DNA from: Patiria miniata
Lineage: Eukaryota; Echinodermata; Asteroidea; Valvatida; Asterinidae
DNA length: 64,000 nt
NCBI RefSeq assembly: GCF_015706575.1
Contig: NW_024037063.1
Span: 22,506,927 to 22,570,926, forward strand
Direction: 5' to 3'
Below are positions 1 through 11,000 of this stretch, one piece after another (positions within the stretch are counted from its first letter, which is position 1; each line of letters starts with the position of its first letter). Made by a program: the position numbers and the translations under genes. A model generated the notes under the pieces. It was not told the DNA's origin and did no database searches. It saw only the letters and a program-made list of their open reading frames with translations.

Positions 1-206
1 GCGATTGTAACGCTGTACGATGTCTATGCAAATGAGGTGATTTTATATTCATGATATGAAGACGGCTGTGGTAATTGTAACATTGTCTATACAAAGGAAG
101 TGTTTATTCATGATATCGAGATGACTATAATTATGTAGCGATTGCAACACTGTATGTCTATGGATGCTAATGATGTGATTTTATATTCAGGATATGCAAA
201 CTATGT
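1..206. repeat. Tandem repeat, about 68 bp x 3, in a MAPKAPK5 intron
   Basis: Three diverged copies begin near 1, 71 and 139. Each opens with a form of GCGATTGTAACACTGT and contains TTTATATTCATGATATG. The stretch 1-598 lies before the first recognisable kinase exon and is read as intron. Nothing else is supported in 207-598. Confidence 0.75.
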
Positions 207-598
207 GATGCATAATTTTATAATGGCATCATCTTTTAAATTATAAGCATGCAATTGGTATTAATTAATAGCACCCTCACAAGCCATTGCTTATCAAATG
301 CCATTTTCAAAATTTCAGTGTCATCTTCATTTTTGGTAACTTATTTCTATAGTTCCAGAATCTTGTGACCCTTCATGTTCAAACTGGTTGCAAAAAATAT
401 TAAATACTTTACACTTTGACTTCATTAAAAGATTTGATGCTCCTGATGTATTGAAACTATTGGACCGGTTTCGAAAATGGAGTTTCCCAAGTCAGGGGCT
501 TAAATTCATGAAACTGGAGCCTGGAGGCTATAGGCCAAAGCTGATGATGAAACCAAGATTTCACAAACGTCGATTAATTAATTATTTCAACTGAACAG

Positions 599-3500
599 GT
601 GCAATTTCCAGGGGAGGCCCATCCCTGCCCCAGAATCCTGATGGTGATGGAGTTAATGGACGGTGGGGAGCTGTTTGACCGCATCAGTCAACAGAAGGGA
701 TTCACTGAGGCACAAGCTGTCAGATATGCCAAACAGGTAGACACACGGGGTGGGGGACAGTGTGGGGGACAGGATGGTAGACATGATGGGGAAGGTGTTA
801 TAACTAATGACAACATTTAACAGGGTTCTGTGAGGTCACAAAATAGGCCAATTACAAAAATATTTAAAACAAACAAAACAAAGAACATTCCAAAATAAGT
901 TGATAAAAAAGGGTTAGGGTAGGATATTGACAGAGAGGGGTGGCAATGGGAAAAGGCCAAATTTTTATAAATATTTTATAAATTTAAATACATTTAAGGA
1001 TTAGATTTTACAAATATTTGGGTTTTTTTCATTGTTTTCTTCGCCTGGGTGCAACCAGTCAATTTACGCCCGTTTTCATTAAAAATAATATTGATGATCT
1101 TTATCTATAGATTGCCAGTTCTATACAGCAATGTCATTCACTGAACATAGCTCACCGTGATTTGAAGCCAGAAAACCTACTCCTGAAAGACAATTCTGAG
1201 GTAATTTTTGGTTTTGATTTGAAAGAATTTTGTTTCTGAGATTAAGAAAAAAATTCTCAATATCTTGATTTAATAACATACAGTGTACCTTCATCCTTGC
1301 AGTCAGTGATGCAAAGCAGATAGCACTTTTAAAGTGTTGAAAGTAACTACCACAGAAGATAAGAGCTGCTACAAAACTAACAACACAAAGAAAGAGTATT
1401 TGTTGTTATTAGGATTGACGCAGGTACCATCATTTTGTTTATCATTTTTTGTGACTGTTTGCCTTTCCTGATAGAATTCACCCGTGAAGTTGTCAGACTT
1501 TGGTTTTGCTAAAGTGGATGATGGGTCCCTAGCGACACCACACTTCACTCCTTACTACGTAGCTCCGCAGGTGAGATAACAAAATAAAGGAAAATAGAAA
1601 AGTTCTACAAAGGTCCTGACATATTTTTGAATAACCACAATTATCATTTTTTTAAGTTTGGGATATCTAATCATACAAAAGTTGAACTGTTTTTTTTTTA
1701 CTTTTTGAAACTTTTTTTTTGCAGGTGCATTTCTGAAGAACTTTTTTTTTACTGATTTTCTGAATTTTTTTTGTAGGTTTTAGAAGCTCAAAGAAGGCAG
1801 AGAAGGGAAGAGAAAGGAATCATCCCAACCTCACCAGGTCCCTACACCTATGATAAGGTAGGATATCAACTTCTGACCAATCAGAACCCTTGGTTACTTC
1901 TTTCATTAACTTCTGACCAATCAAAACCCTCAGATAATACTATTACAGTGTCTGACCAATCAGAACCCTCGGATATACTAGTTGTAAGACTTCTGACCAA
2001 TCAGAACCCTTAGATACTTCTTCCATTAACTTCTGACTAATCAAAACCCTCAGATAATACTTTTACAGCGTCTGACCAATCAGAACCCTTGGATGATACT
2101 ATTGATAAAACATCTGACCAATTAGAAGCATTTGGATAATACTAGTTATAAAACTTCTGACCCATCAGAACCCTTGGATAATTTTGATGAAAACTTCTGA
2201 CCAATCATAACCCTTAACCCTTACTCTCTGAGGGTAGTTTACTGCATGTCAGTTGGTTATGCCAATGCCCTCCAGCTGCAGTTATTTGGCAGATAACAAG
2301 TCTTAACAGTGAAGGCTCCAATTGGCAGGAGTTGGAGGCCCTGGAGGGTGCCTGATACTGACCAGCTGGGGTCACTCACTTTGTTATCAGAGGACTCTCA
2401 TTGTTCTCTGTGGCATGTATTGGAGTGCCTGTCCAGTTACCCTTGAAATGACATGGCAGATATTGGAGGGCCATGCAAAAAACATAGGAGATTTTCTTGA
2501 GGCACAATTGGCATGCATTGGAGGGTCAAGTAGGGTAAGGGTTAAATAGTACTATTGATAAAAATGTACAACCAATTAAAACCCTCAGATAGTACTATTG
2601 ATAAAACTTCAGACCAATTAGAAACCCTTGGCTAGTACTATTGATAAATCCTTCATAGTACTTTTAATAACACCCTTGACCAATCAGAACCCTTTTGAAG
2701 GTACTGTTATTAAAAAATAGTACTCTTAATGAAAACTTCTGACCAATCAGAACCCTTAACAGTACTGTTGATAAAACTTCTTACCAATCAGAACTATTAT
2801 TGGCCTGTGTTTCTGTTTTTATCTACAGAGCTGTGACATATGGTCCATCGGTGTGATAATCTACATCATGCTGTGTGGTTACCCTCCGTTCTATCCCGAG
2901 ACGCCAAGCAGGAAGATATCTCGTGAGATGTGTCATCGCATCATGGCTGGCCAGTATGATTTCCCCGCCGAGGAATGGAGACACATCTCAGACGAAGCTA
3001 AAGATCTTGTCACAAAGTAAAAAGTTATTCACTTTCAAACATTACTTTGACCAAGAAGGGAATTAAAACCACTGGTTTAAAACCACTTCGAAACCTTGTT
3101 GTCATTGTGGTTCAAAAGATTACTCGTTTAAATTTAAATTTGCAAAAAATAAAGCACTGCAAACAAGAGGTGTATTATTATGTAGGCAGTACATTACTAC
3201 ATATTGGCATAAACTTTTGTTCCAAGTTACTAGAAAAGAAAGCTTATACGTGTACTTTCTTACTTACACATAAATGCTAATTAGAAACGTTTGATTGTTT
3301 GCTTTTCTTGGTAGATTATTAAAAGTGGACCCCATGGAGAGACTTAACATCAGTGAGTTGATGGAACATTCATGGATGCAAGAAAACCGAGCATCAAATG
3401 TCACACTCAACTCACCTGCAATTATGCTGGACAAGGTAATCCACCAGCCGAGCTGATTGGCTTGTCACAAATGTATATTCATTTTCAAATGTTTATTACC

Positions 3501-6095
3501 ATATATGGATATTCATTAATCTTTCAAGGTTAGCCAAGGGAATTCTGACGTGACTGTGATTGGCTTGTCATAAATGAATATAAGAAACCATCAAACATGA
3601 ATATTGATATATTATTGCCATGGTTAGTCAGATGCATTCTAACCTGACTGTGATTGGATCATCAAAAATGAATGATTCACAACCATAATACTTATATGAA
3701 TATTCATTAAACTGCCATGGTAAGCCAGCTGCATCCTGAGCTATGATTAGTCTATCAAAAATATTGAAAACCATGGTGTGAATATTCATAACAATTTCAT
3801 GGGAGAGCCTGATGTGACATGTGATTGGTTGTGTGGAGTGTGAAAACTCATGAAGATTGTATTTGTCATGAATATTCATCAGAATCTGATGGAGGAGGCC
3901 ATGAGGGTGCACTCAGAGCAGCTGACATCGATGCGGCTACCTGACAAGAGAGTGGTTCTGAAGCCAGTGGCTAAGGCTAACAATCCTATCATAAGGAAAC
4001 GAGCTAGGTCAAGGTATGACTTATAGCAGCTTCTGGCTAAGGCTAACAATTCTATCATTAGGAAACATACTGACTAGGTAATAGGGTATGATTTATCTCA
4101 GTTTGTGGCTTAGGCTAACAATCATAAGGAAAAGAGCAAGATCAAGGTATGGCTTATATCAGCTTGTGCCTATAAGGCTAACGATCGTACTGTAAAGAAG
4201 GGTATTCAAACTTTCAAACTGTATTTTATTTTCAGTTGTCAATCATTGGATAACAGGGTAGTGGAGGGCCAACCGGAGCCCAAGCACAGGAAAGACACCG
4301 ATGCAATAACCAAACTGAGGGATGTGATTGCATACTGCATACTACCTCCACAAGGTAAGAAATGAGCATAGGGTGGATTCGAACCACCTACCAATGATAA
4401 GGTACATTGCACCGGGTGGGTTCAAACCACCTACTGCATCATAAAGTACAGGGGTCAATTTATGGATGTGAGTATACTGCATACTGCTGCCTAAAGGTAA
4501 GATACGAGCATGGAGTGGGTTCGAACCAACTACCAATGATAAGGTACAAGATCAGGGTGGACTTGAATCAGCAACCATGCACTGATAATCATGTGTAGTA
4601 TACAGGGGTCAACTTAGAAATGTGATTGAGTACTGCATACTGCCTCTGGAAGGCAAGATATAAGCATAGGCTGGGTTTGAACCACCTTTCATTGATAATC
4701 ACTTCAAGTGCATATAATCTAAAAACAGGCTTAAGAACTCTAGTTCATGGTATGGCGTTCCGAAGGTAACAGGTTCAATTCCCTTTGGAAATCTAGGGGT
4801 GAATAAGCCACTGTACTGATGATATCACACTTTGTTCACACGAGTGCTTTCTTATGGGAGCCTGTTGGAATGAAGGTTTCGTAGCTCCATAGAAAAGCGC
4901 ACAAGTAAACAAAGTGTGACGTCGTCAGTACAGAGGCTTATTTGAAGCTGAAATCAAGTTTCTCAACACATTTATTTTCAGGTGGCTGTAACCATGAGTA
5001 TTTGTGTGAGCTAATGCAGACAGCACAGGAACACAACCATGAGTGCAATACACTGAAAGCAGCATTAGAGTCACTTCGCTGGAATGGTAAGTTTGGAAAA
5101 TATCAAATCCTCACTTTCCAAAAGTTACTCTAACATTTTAAGGTAAATTTTCAACCTTGTACATGTACAAAACTTGTTAATTTAGGTAATCATTTCTATC
5201 TTTTTCAAACCCAGTTTATAACTAGCCAAAGAGTTGAAAATTAAAGAAAAAAGTAATAATTCTCTTGTCTACTTGAACTGGACCGGAAAGTTTCAGTCAG
5301 TCGGTGACTCAGTCAGTCAATAACTCAGTCTGCCAGTGAATCAGTCAGTCAGTAACTCAGTCAGTCAACAACTCAGTCAGTAGGTGACTTAGTCAGTCAA
5401 TAACTCAGTCTGCCAGAGGGGGAGTCAGTCAGTAACTCAGTCAGTAAATAACTCAGTCAGTAGGTGACTCAGTCAGTCAATAACTCAGGGAGTAGGTGAC
5501 TCAGTCCATAAATCAGTCTGCCAGTGAATCAGTCGGTCAATAACTCAGTCAGTAGGTGACTCAGTCAGTAACTCATTTAGTCAATAACTCAGTCAGTAAC
5601 TCAGTGACTTCTATAACTCAGTCTGTCAGTGAATCAGTGACCCATTTAGTCGGTGACTCTGTCACTCGATGACTCAGTCAGTCGGTGACTCAGTCAGTCA
5701 GGGGACATTAGGCTGGCCCTTTGAGTTCTAGTCCCCCCCCCCCCCCAAAAAAATTATAAATCATAATAATAATTCCAGCATACAAGTTACATAAATGCTC
5801 TGACCCTCATTAACAGAAATGTTTTAGACCCTTTCCCGAAAAGGCTAAACACAAATGGAATTTACTTTAAAAACATAATTTGTGGGCATTATTCTGGCAA
5901 TATCGTTCACTGCTTCTGAAATTTCAATAATCAACTTTAAAGAAAAAAAACCAGAGTGCAACAAAAGGGTTGAAGTTGCTTGTTGACTTGATTCCAACAG
6001 GGAAGGCATTTGAAGCACCAGTAGAACCATCCAAACTAGCGCTGGCCCTCAGCAACGTGGTGAAGGAAAAGAACCTCAACAATTCCACACAGTGA
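599..6095 (+). CDS. MAPKAPK5: MAP kinase-activated protein kinase 5 (MK5/PRAK), 5' end outside the window
   Basis: Ser/Thr kinase of the MAPKAPK family that acts downstream of p38 and the atypical MAP kinases ERK3/ERK4. Exons: 599-736, 1111-1200, 1475-1570, 1777-1857, 2829-3016, 3315-3435, 3883-4013, 4236-4354, 4982-5086, 6001-6095. Phases agree and give 387 residues ending at TGA 6093-6095. Visible motifs are hinge MELMDGGELF, catalytic loop IAHRDLKPENLLL, LSDFGFAK, activation segment ATPHFTPYYVAPQ with the MK5 phospho-acceptor Thr, and CDIWSIGVIIY. The C-terminal part has the basic segment NPIIRKRARSR (docking/nuclear-localisation region of MK5) and the conserved tail through ESLRWNG. The glycine loop and ATP-binding Lys (about the first 80 residues) must lie upstream of the window. 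Almost every intron holds its own tandem repeat. Family assignment is firm; the final short exon is less conserved but phase-correct. Confidence 0.96.
1868..2797. repeat. About 40-bp tandem repeat with CCAAT boxes, MAPKAPK5 intron
   Basis: About 14 diverged copies of CTTCTGACCAATCAGAACCC are spaced roughly 40 bp apart (near 1868, 1908, 1949, 1990, 2030, 2070, 2110, 2154, 2193, 2565, 2607, 2669, 2735, 2778). Each carries GACCAATCAG, a good NF-Y (CCAAT) match. The array is interrupted at 2218-2541 by a TTAA-flanked element. Confidence 0.9.
2218..2541. mobile_element. piggyBac-type MITE (TTAA target site), 324 bp
   Basis: The element is bounded by TTAA at 2214-2217 and 2542-2545. Its ends are CCCTTACTCTCTGAGGGT and, on the reverse strand, CCCTTACCCTACTTGACCCT, so the terminal inverted repeat starts CCCTTAC. 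TTAA duplication with CCCT-type ends is the signature of piggyBac elements. It sits inside one unit of the 40-bp array, and the flanks rejoin into a normal unit. It has no transposase and is non-autonomous. Confidence 0.8.
3448..3840. repeat. About 90-bp tandem repeat, MAPKAPK5 intron
   Basis: Five diverged units are each marked by TGTGATTGGCTTGTCA-like sequence followed by ATGAATATTCATT-like sequence (near 3452, 3555, 3644, 3738, 3818). The units carry ATTGG, an inverted CCAAT box. Three copies also contain GCCATGGTTAG-like sequence. Confidence 0.75.
3969..4190 (+). repeat. Tandem repeat made from an exon 3' end and its splice donor
   Basis: Unit 1 (from 3969) is the last 45 bp of the coding exon ending at 4013 plus the start of the intron. 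Units 2 (from 4035) and 3 (from 4107) lie in the intron, and unit 4 (from about 4167) is partial. Each repeats GGCTAAGGCTAACAAT and ATCATAAGGAAA-like sequence, then a donor: GTATGA at 4014 (used), GTATGA at 4086 and GTATGG at 4147. Confidence 0.85.
4321..4708 (+). repeat. Second exon-derived tandem repeat with copied donor, about 145-155 bp x 2.6
   Basis: Unit 1 begins inside the coding exon (GATGTGATTGCATACTGCAT), includes the real donor at 4355 and runs to about 4464. Unit 2 begins near 4465 and has a donor copy GTAAGA at 4497. Unit 3 begins near 4619; its donor has become GCAAGA at 4653. The intronic part repeats a GGTTCGAACCA-like core. Confidence 0.85.
4802..4941. mobile_element. Short foldback MITE, about 140 bp
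   Basis: The left end AATAAGCCACTGTACTGATG matches the reverse complement of the right end, AATAAGCCTCTGTACTGACG, and the pairing continues through TCACACTTTGTT on both sides. The inverted repeats cover nearly the whole element. It ends 40 bp before the exon at 4982. Confidence 0.8.
5283..5703. repeat. Minisatellite (ACTCAGTCAGTC-type), last MAPKAPK5 intron
   Basis: Dozens of variants of ACTCAGTCAGTC mixed with AATAACTCAGTC and AGTAGGTGACTC make an irregular array with 12-16 bp spacing. A run of C followed by A lies just after it (5733-5753). Confidence 0.9.
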
Positions 6096-7639
6096 TCACA
6101 GCAGTCTTCCAAATGTACGTTTTCCCTGAAAATCAAACTCACCCAGAGTCAACCACATTGTGGGGTATTTTTGACATCTTATCATCATTAATTCTTCTGA
6201 TACAAATGATCACTTAGGACCATTTTTAAGGAACAATGGGATCACATCGAATTTGGGTGTTGTACCTACAAGTTTTCTCTGTAAGTGGTTTGACGAACAC
6301 TTTGAGGATAAGAGTAAGATACTTCCGTTTAAAACAATAGCTTCCTTTTTTACAAAAAAAAGTAGTTTGAACAATATGTTAACCGATTATCACTTGTACT
6401 ACATTGTATTACATTGTATTTATTCACTGAAGATTGTAAGTGTGCTGGGGTAGTTTTGGCTGCTACAGTGACTAAAGGGTTCAAAAGGTAAAGTATGAAG
6501 GCACAATTTTTGTAGATTGCGTACAGTTTTTTTAACATTTATATCCAGAAAAGTATATTTCTGCCCATTGTACATTGTTTGTGTTAATATATTTTTGACC
6601 AAAAAAAGTATTTTTGGAAGAAAGGGGTGTGGTCAACGACGATACTATATTCATTTGGCTCGAGCTGCAGAGGGCATCGACTTGATTGATTGATTATATT
6701 CATTCACAGCACTGTATTTCTTAAATTATCACATTGTAGCTAATGTACAGGTACAATTTGAAACAAAGTAAAGAAAGAAAATTAGGATAATTTGACTATT
6801 ATTCAACAGGCAATGAGAAAAATAATGATAAAAATTGAAAATTTTTATTATAAAGGCCAAATATTTTTCTAGTAGTTTGACATGAACAAAAAGCATTAGC
6901 TGCCCCGGCAAAACTTGCAGTATTAATTTTTTTTTTTTAGGTTTTCCCTTAAAATATTTCAGAATCTTATTTCTTTTCTTAAATTAAAGTGAATGTTGTG
7001 TGATAGACATGACATCGCTGGAGTTCCTGTAAATGTTTAAAAGGGTTTAGAAAATTGCAGTACTTTGGCATAAGAAATTTTTTTTTTTTTCAAAAATGTT
7101 AAAACAGCAGAAACGCTTCAACGATGTTGCAAAAATATCTGCAGCTAGAGTAACATTAATGCAATAAACATAGAAACATACTGTATACTTTATGAAACAA
7201 ATATATTTATAATGCCTGAATATCATGTTGCAACTTGGGATGCAGTAGTAAATAATAAATTGTTTGTTTGCATTGTTCTATAATTTATTTCTCGTCAAAT
7301 TTTGTGGAACTTCATTTGTCTGGTTTGTTTTCAAGTCTGTTTTGTATGATAAGAGGTTCGATTTTCATATAGTTGTTAGAAAGCAAATTTGTTTTTAGAC
7401 CACATGCACCTACCAAAAATGGTATAAATGCGCTGCCTTCTATTTAAACATACAACCTGTAGTTGAAAAAAAGTGTTCTGGATATGACCATGAACCCACC
7501 AAATTTGATCTCGCAATCATGACTGTGATTGGTTGAAAATGTAATCAGACAGATCAGTCTACTGCCCCAGATCCAAATGCAACTTACAACAAAGACAAAG
7601 TAAGCATTTGGGGTCAAGGCAGGATTATTTGCATTTATC
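6096..7639. other. MAPKAPK5 3' UTR and convergent spacer
   Basis: I see no gene in this stretch. It is AT-rich with candidate polyadenylation signals AATAAA at 7163-7168 and 7254-7259. The opposing gene ends at 8038, so the two genes converge here. Confidence 0.6.
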
Positions 7640-7965
7640 CCAAAAGTAACCTGCAGAATTATAATCAAAACGCGTGCTTGGATTAAAGATCGTACTGGTA
7701 CTAAACACCCAAGAAATTACTCCATCTGGCTTGCTGTCATCTAGATGAAAATTAGGAAACGTAGGCGAGTTCCAAAGATCAGTCAGTTGACTGATATTTG
7801 GAATAAAGAGTTCTATTGATGAAATTGTGTTTCATTTTCAAAAAGTGTGCATGGCATTTCAAGTTTTTCTCAAAAAGTGTAATATCCACTGAGCTGAAAC
7901 TTCAACAGGTTAGGTTTTGAGCATACTTTCTTTGGATTTTGAGTGGCGTTATTATTCAAAAAAAA
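7640..7965 (-). mobile_element. Dispersed MITE family M1, partial copy
   Basis: This is a reverse-orientation relative of 55445-55825. Shared blocks include CAGTCAGTTGACTGAT with an inner palindrome, GAGCTGAAACTTCAACAGG, and TTTGGATTTTGAGTGGCGTT. The same family occurs at 42228-42745 and 54943-55440. Confidence 0.7.
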
Positions 7966-8037
7966 AAAAAAATCCCAATCTATTTTTTACTCCATTTTAT
8001 TTCCCAATATTACCCTTCCTGGCCCTCTGTCACCAAC

Positions 8038-11000
8038 TCAAGGCCAAACATCCATCTCATCAATCCACTCTGGAGCTATAGCAGCATTCTGGAAGTCTGT
8101 ACTCCGGAAATTTGATGAGATGCCCCAAGATGCTGGCACCAGCTCATCATCTGAGATGAGGAGAATCTTTTTCATCGACGACACGAGTCCTACGTTGACC
8201 GAAGAGTTGACATCTTGAGCTGTTGATGTTGTGATACGGTGACCTAGGGTCACAAGGTCATGACCCCTTGATGTAATAGCAGTACCCCTGGATGAGGTTC
8301 CTGTGGAAAGATCTTGACTCGTTGAGGCAGGGGCGTGTCGCTGACTTGGTGGAGTGGGGTGGGCGGAGCCAGAGTTGCTTCTTGAAGGAGGTGATTCTTG
8401 GATACTTGACAGGGTGTTGGTCTTGGTTGTGGCGGCTTTTGCCTGCGTTGCTTTTTTTCCAGCATTTGCTTGACTTTGCAACTGAAGGTCTCTTGCAATT
8501 AGAGCTGCTAAATAAAAAATAAAAAAATATCAATGATACAATAGCCAACTCAAAATGAAAGTGGATCCGTCATCAGTCAAAAATAAAACCATTTTCCCAA
8601 ACTTTTCCCAATATAATACTTTTTGTGTCACTTAGGTTCAAACATTTCTGATTACAATTTAACTTCAAGATCACAAAATGAAACAATCAGAAAATGTCTA
8701 CTTCTTTTATGAAATTAAACCGTCACCTTTGTAATCAGTGTGCACTTTGTCCAGCGGTTTGCCTTTGTAGAGGACAGACTTCCAAATGCTTGGGTTTTGT
8801 TGGATCCAATTGAGTGATTTGCGTTTCACCAGTGACACCATATGACACAAGGATATCGATCCAGAAGTAGCGTTCTTCAATGGAGTGGTTGGGCAGACTG
8901 TTCCATCAGAGTTTAGTGAGCCATTCACTGTTCCCCTCTGACGAATCAGAAGAAAGTTTGAATGACAGTTTCATTTTAGATAAACTTCAAGATATATGTT
9001 AAAAGAAGTACAGTAAAAGTTGAAAAAGCGAAAGATCCAAGAATTATGGAAAAATCACAGGTCGAGTTTTAATCAATACACATGCTAAGGTTAAACAAGA
9101 GATTGGCTGAAGCAGGAGTTGAACCTGTTACCTCTGGGACACAGTACCGGTGCTTTACCAACTGAGCTATCCAGCCCTATCGGGGGGGGGGGGGGGGGTA
9201 TTTTTTAGTAAACACCATACATCTAGCCAAGTGGAGAAATTTCAATCAAACGAATCATAACAAAATTAACTAATGTCTTAACTTTTAGAATATTCATTGT
9301 GCTATTCCCACCTGACACATTTGTCAGATTTAGTGATAAAAAAAGAAAGAAAACTTAGAAATAATAACTTGTCAGCCCTTTTTTTTCCTTTTTGGGTCAA
9401 GTTTATTTGAAACAATGCAGCCCTTCCCAATTTCTTTTAGAATTTTATTTCCCCCCAAATCTCAACCCTGCCATTAAATAAACTGAATCCAGGCCACCTG
9501 TCAATCCAAAACTTTGATTTTCATTTCATCTACTCACTTTTAATTTTATGGACAGAACATTTTCTCCTGAGTTGATGAGTCCCTTTTGAAGTAAATTCTG
9601 CAAGGAGGGAATGTCGTCTTCATCACTGAAGGATTTGGGGTTGTGATGACTCGATGGTCTCTGGTTCTGGCTCGATAAATCTCCTACAGTTGTTTTTGCT
9701 TTGCTACTTGCAGCTTTCTTATGTGTTTCAGGTGTTCCTTGGAGGTTGCTAGATGTCTGTGATTTGGTTCCAGTGTTGTTAATAGTTTCTCTTCCAGTTT
9801 TTGTTGATATTTTGGAGTGTGGAGATGTGGTGAACAAAGTTGTAGACACAATTGCTCTAGGAACAGAGACACTACAGGTACTTGAAGGAATGCTAAAACT
9901 GCTTGTTGCTGGTGTCTGGGATTGTGTCAAAGCTGAACTGTTGTTTGATGAAGACAAACTTTGATCTTGACGTTGTTGTCTTTGATTCTTAGTAGGAATG
10001 GAGTTACTCCTAAGCAATGTGGTGCTTCCCACATTTTCAACATGAAACGTTGTAGGAACTGTCGCTGCCGTTGACACACTGCTTACTACCGTATCCAAGG
10101 TGCTCTTTGATGAAAACATTGTTCCAGGGTCATTCAGGCTACTGGCGTTGATTTTATAAACGACAACTTTTCTTGGCTGACTTGAAGCTGAGGTGGATCC
10201 TGAAGTATCTGTGCCCCGACATGAATTGAGATCCTTGTTTTGTATTGAAGTCAGTTGGTTCACAAGTGTTTGGGTATTATCTGGAATCGTCTCTGTGGTT
10301 TGAGGAAATTCAGAAACTGGATTTGAGGAAATAGCGAGAGGTGCTTTGGTTGGTGAGACAAGGGGAGTTGTTTCTTTGATGCTTTTAGTTTGTGCTGGAA
10401 GATTGGCAGAGCACAGAAACTTTTCAGGATGAGCTGATGCTGTTTCAGTTCTTTGGCTTGTTGCACTCTGCTGGGCCATGCAGTCAACGGAGATGCTATC
10501 TGTTTGGAGAGAACTTGCTGGTGTTGCTCCTCGAGGTATTTTAGAAACTGGATCCGAGGAAAGAGGGACAGGGGGTTGGTTTATTGCTGAGACATTGGAA
10601 GTCATTGTTGTGGCTCTTCTTTTGTCTGGAAGGTTGTTGTGTAACACTGCAGCAAGATCTAATGTGGTCGTTGTAGCATCCTGCTCTAGGCTGTCAATTG
10701 AGAAGCCTTCTGTTCGGAGAGAAGCTTCTCTTTGAGAAGGTTGCTCATTCTGGTTCTTGCCTCTTGGGCCATCACTAGTGCCTTCTTTCACAAGTAAACC
10801 TGTTGTTTCTGAAAGATATTCATCGTTGCTCATGCCTGAAAGTGGTGAATATGGAGGACTCTTGGAAGGGCTTCTCCTGTTGTCGTTTGTGATAAAAACT
10901 GATGTATCTCTGACAAGAGAGTTAGGAATGGACATGCTTTTGTCTGGAACGGAAGCAGAGGTTGACTTTACCTCATCTTTTCCTGGTTTTGGCGTAGAGT

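Noticed and set aside
388..594. 68-codon open frame just before the first kinase exon
   Set aside because: It does not match the MK5 segment expected before VQFP, has no splice-compatible edge, and ends inside the acceptor region of the exon at 599.
2322..2549. 75-codon open frame
   Set aside because: It lies in the TTAA-flanked MITE and has no similarity or exon signals.
9181..9199. Long G runs here and near 15661 and 33380 as telomere-like DNA
   Set aside because: They are homopolymers, not TTAGGG repeats; at most G-quadruplex-prone low complexity.
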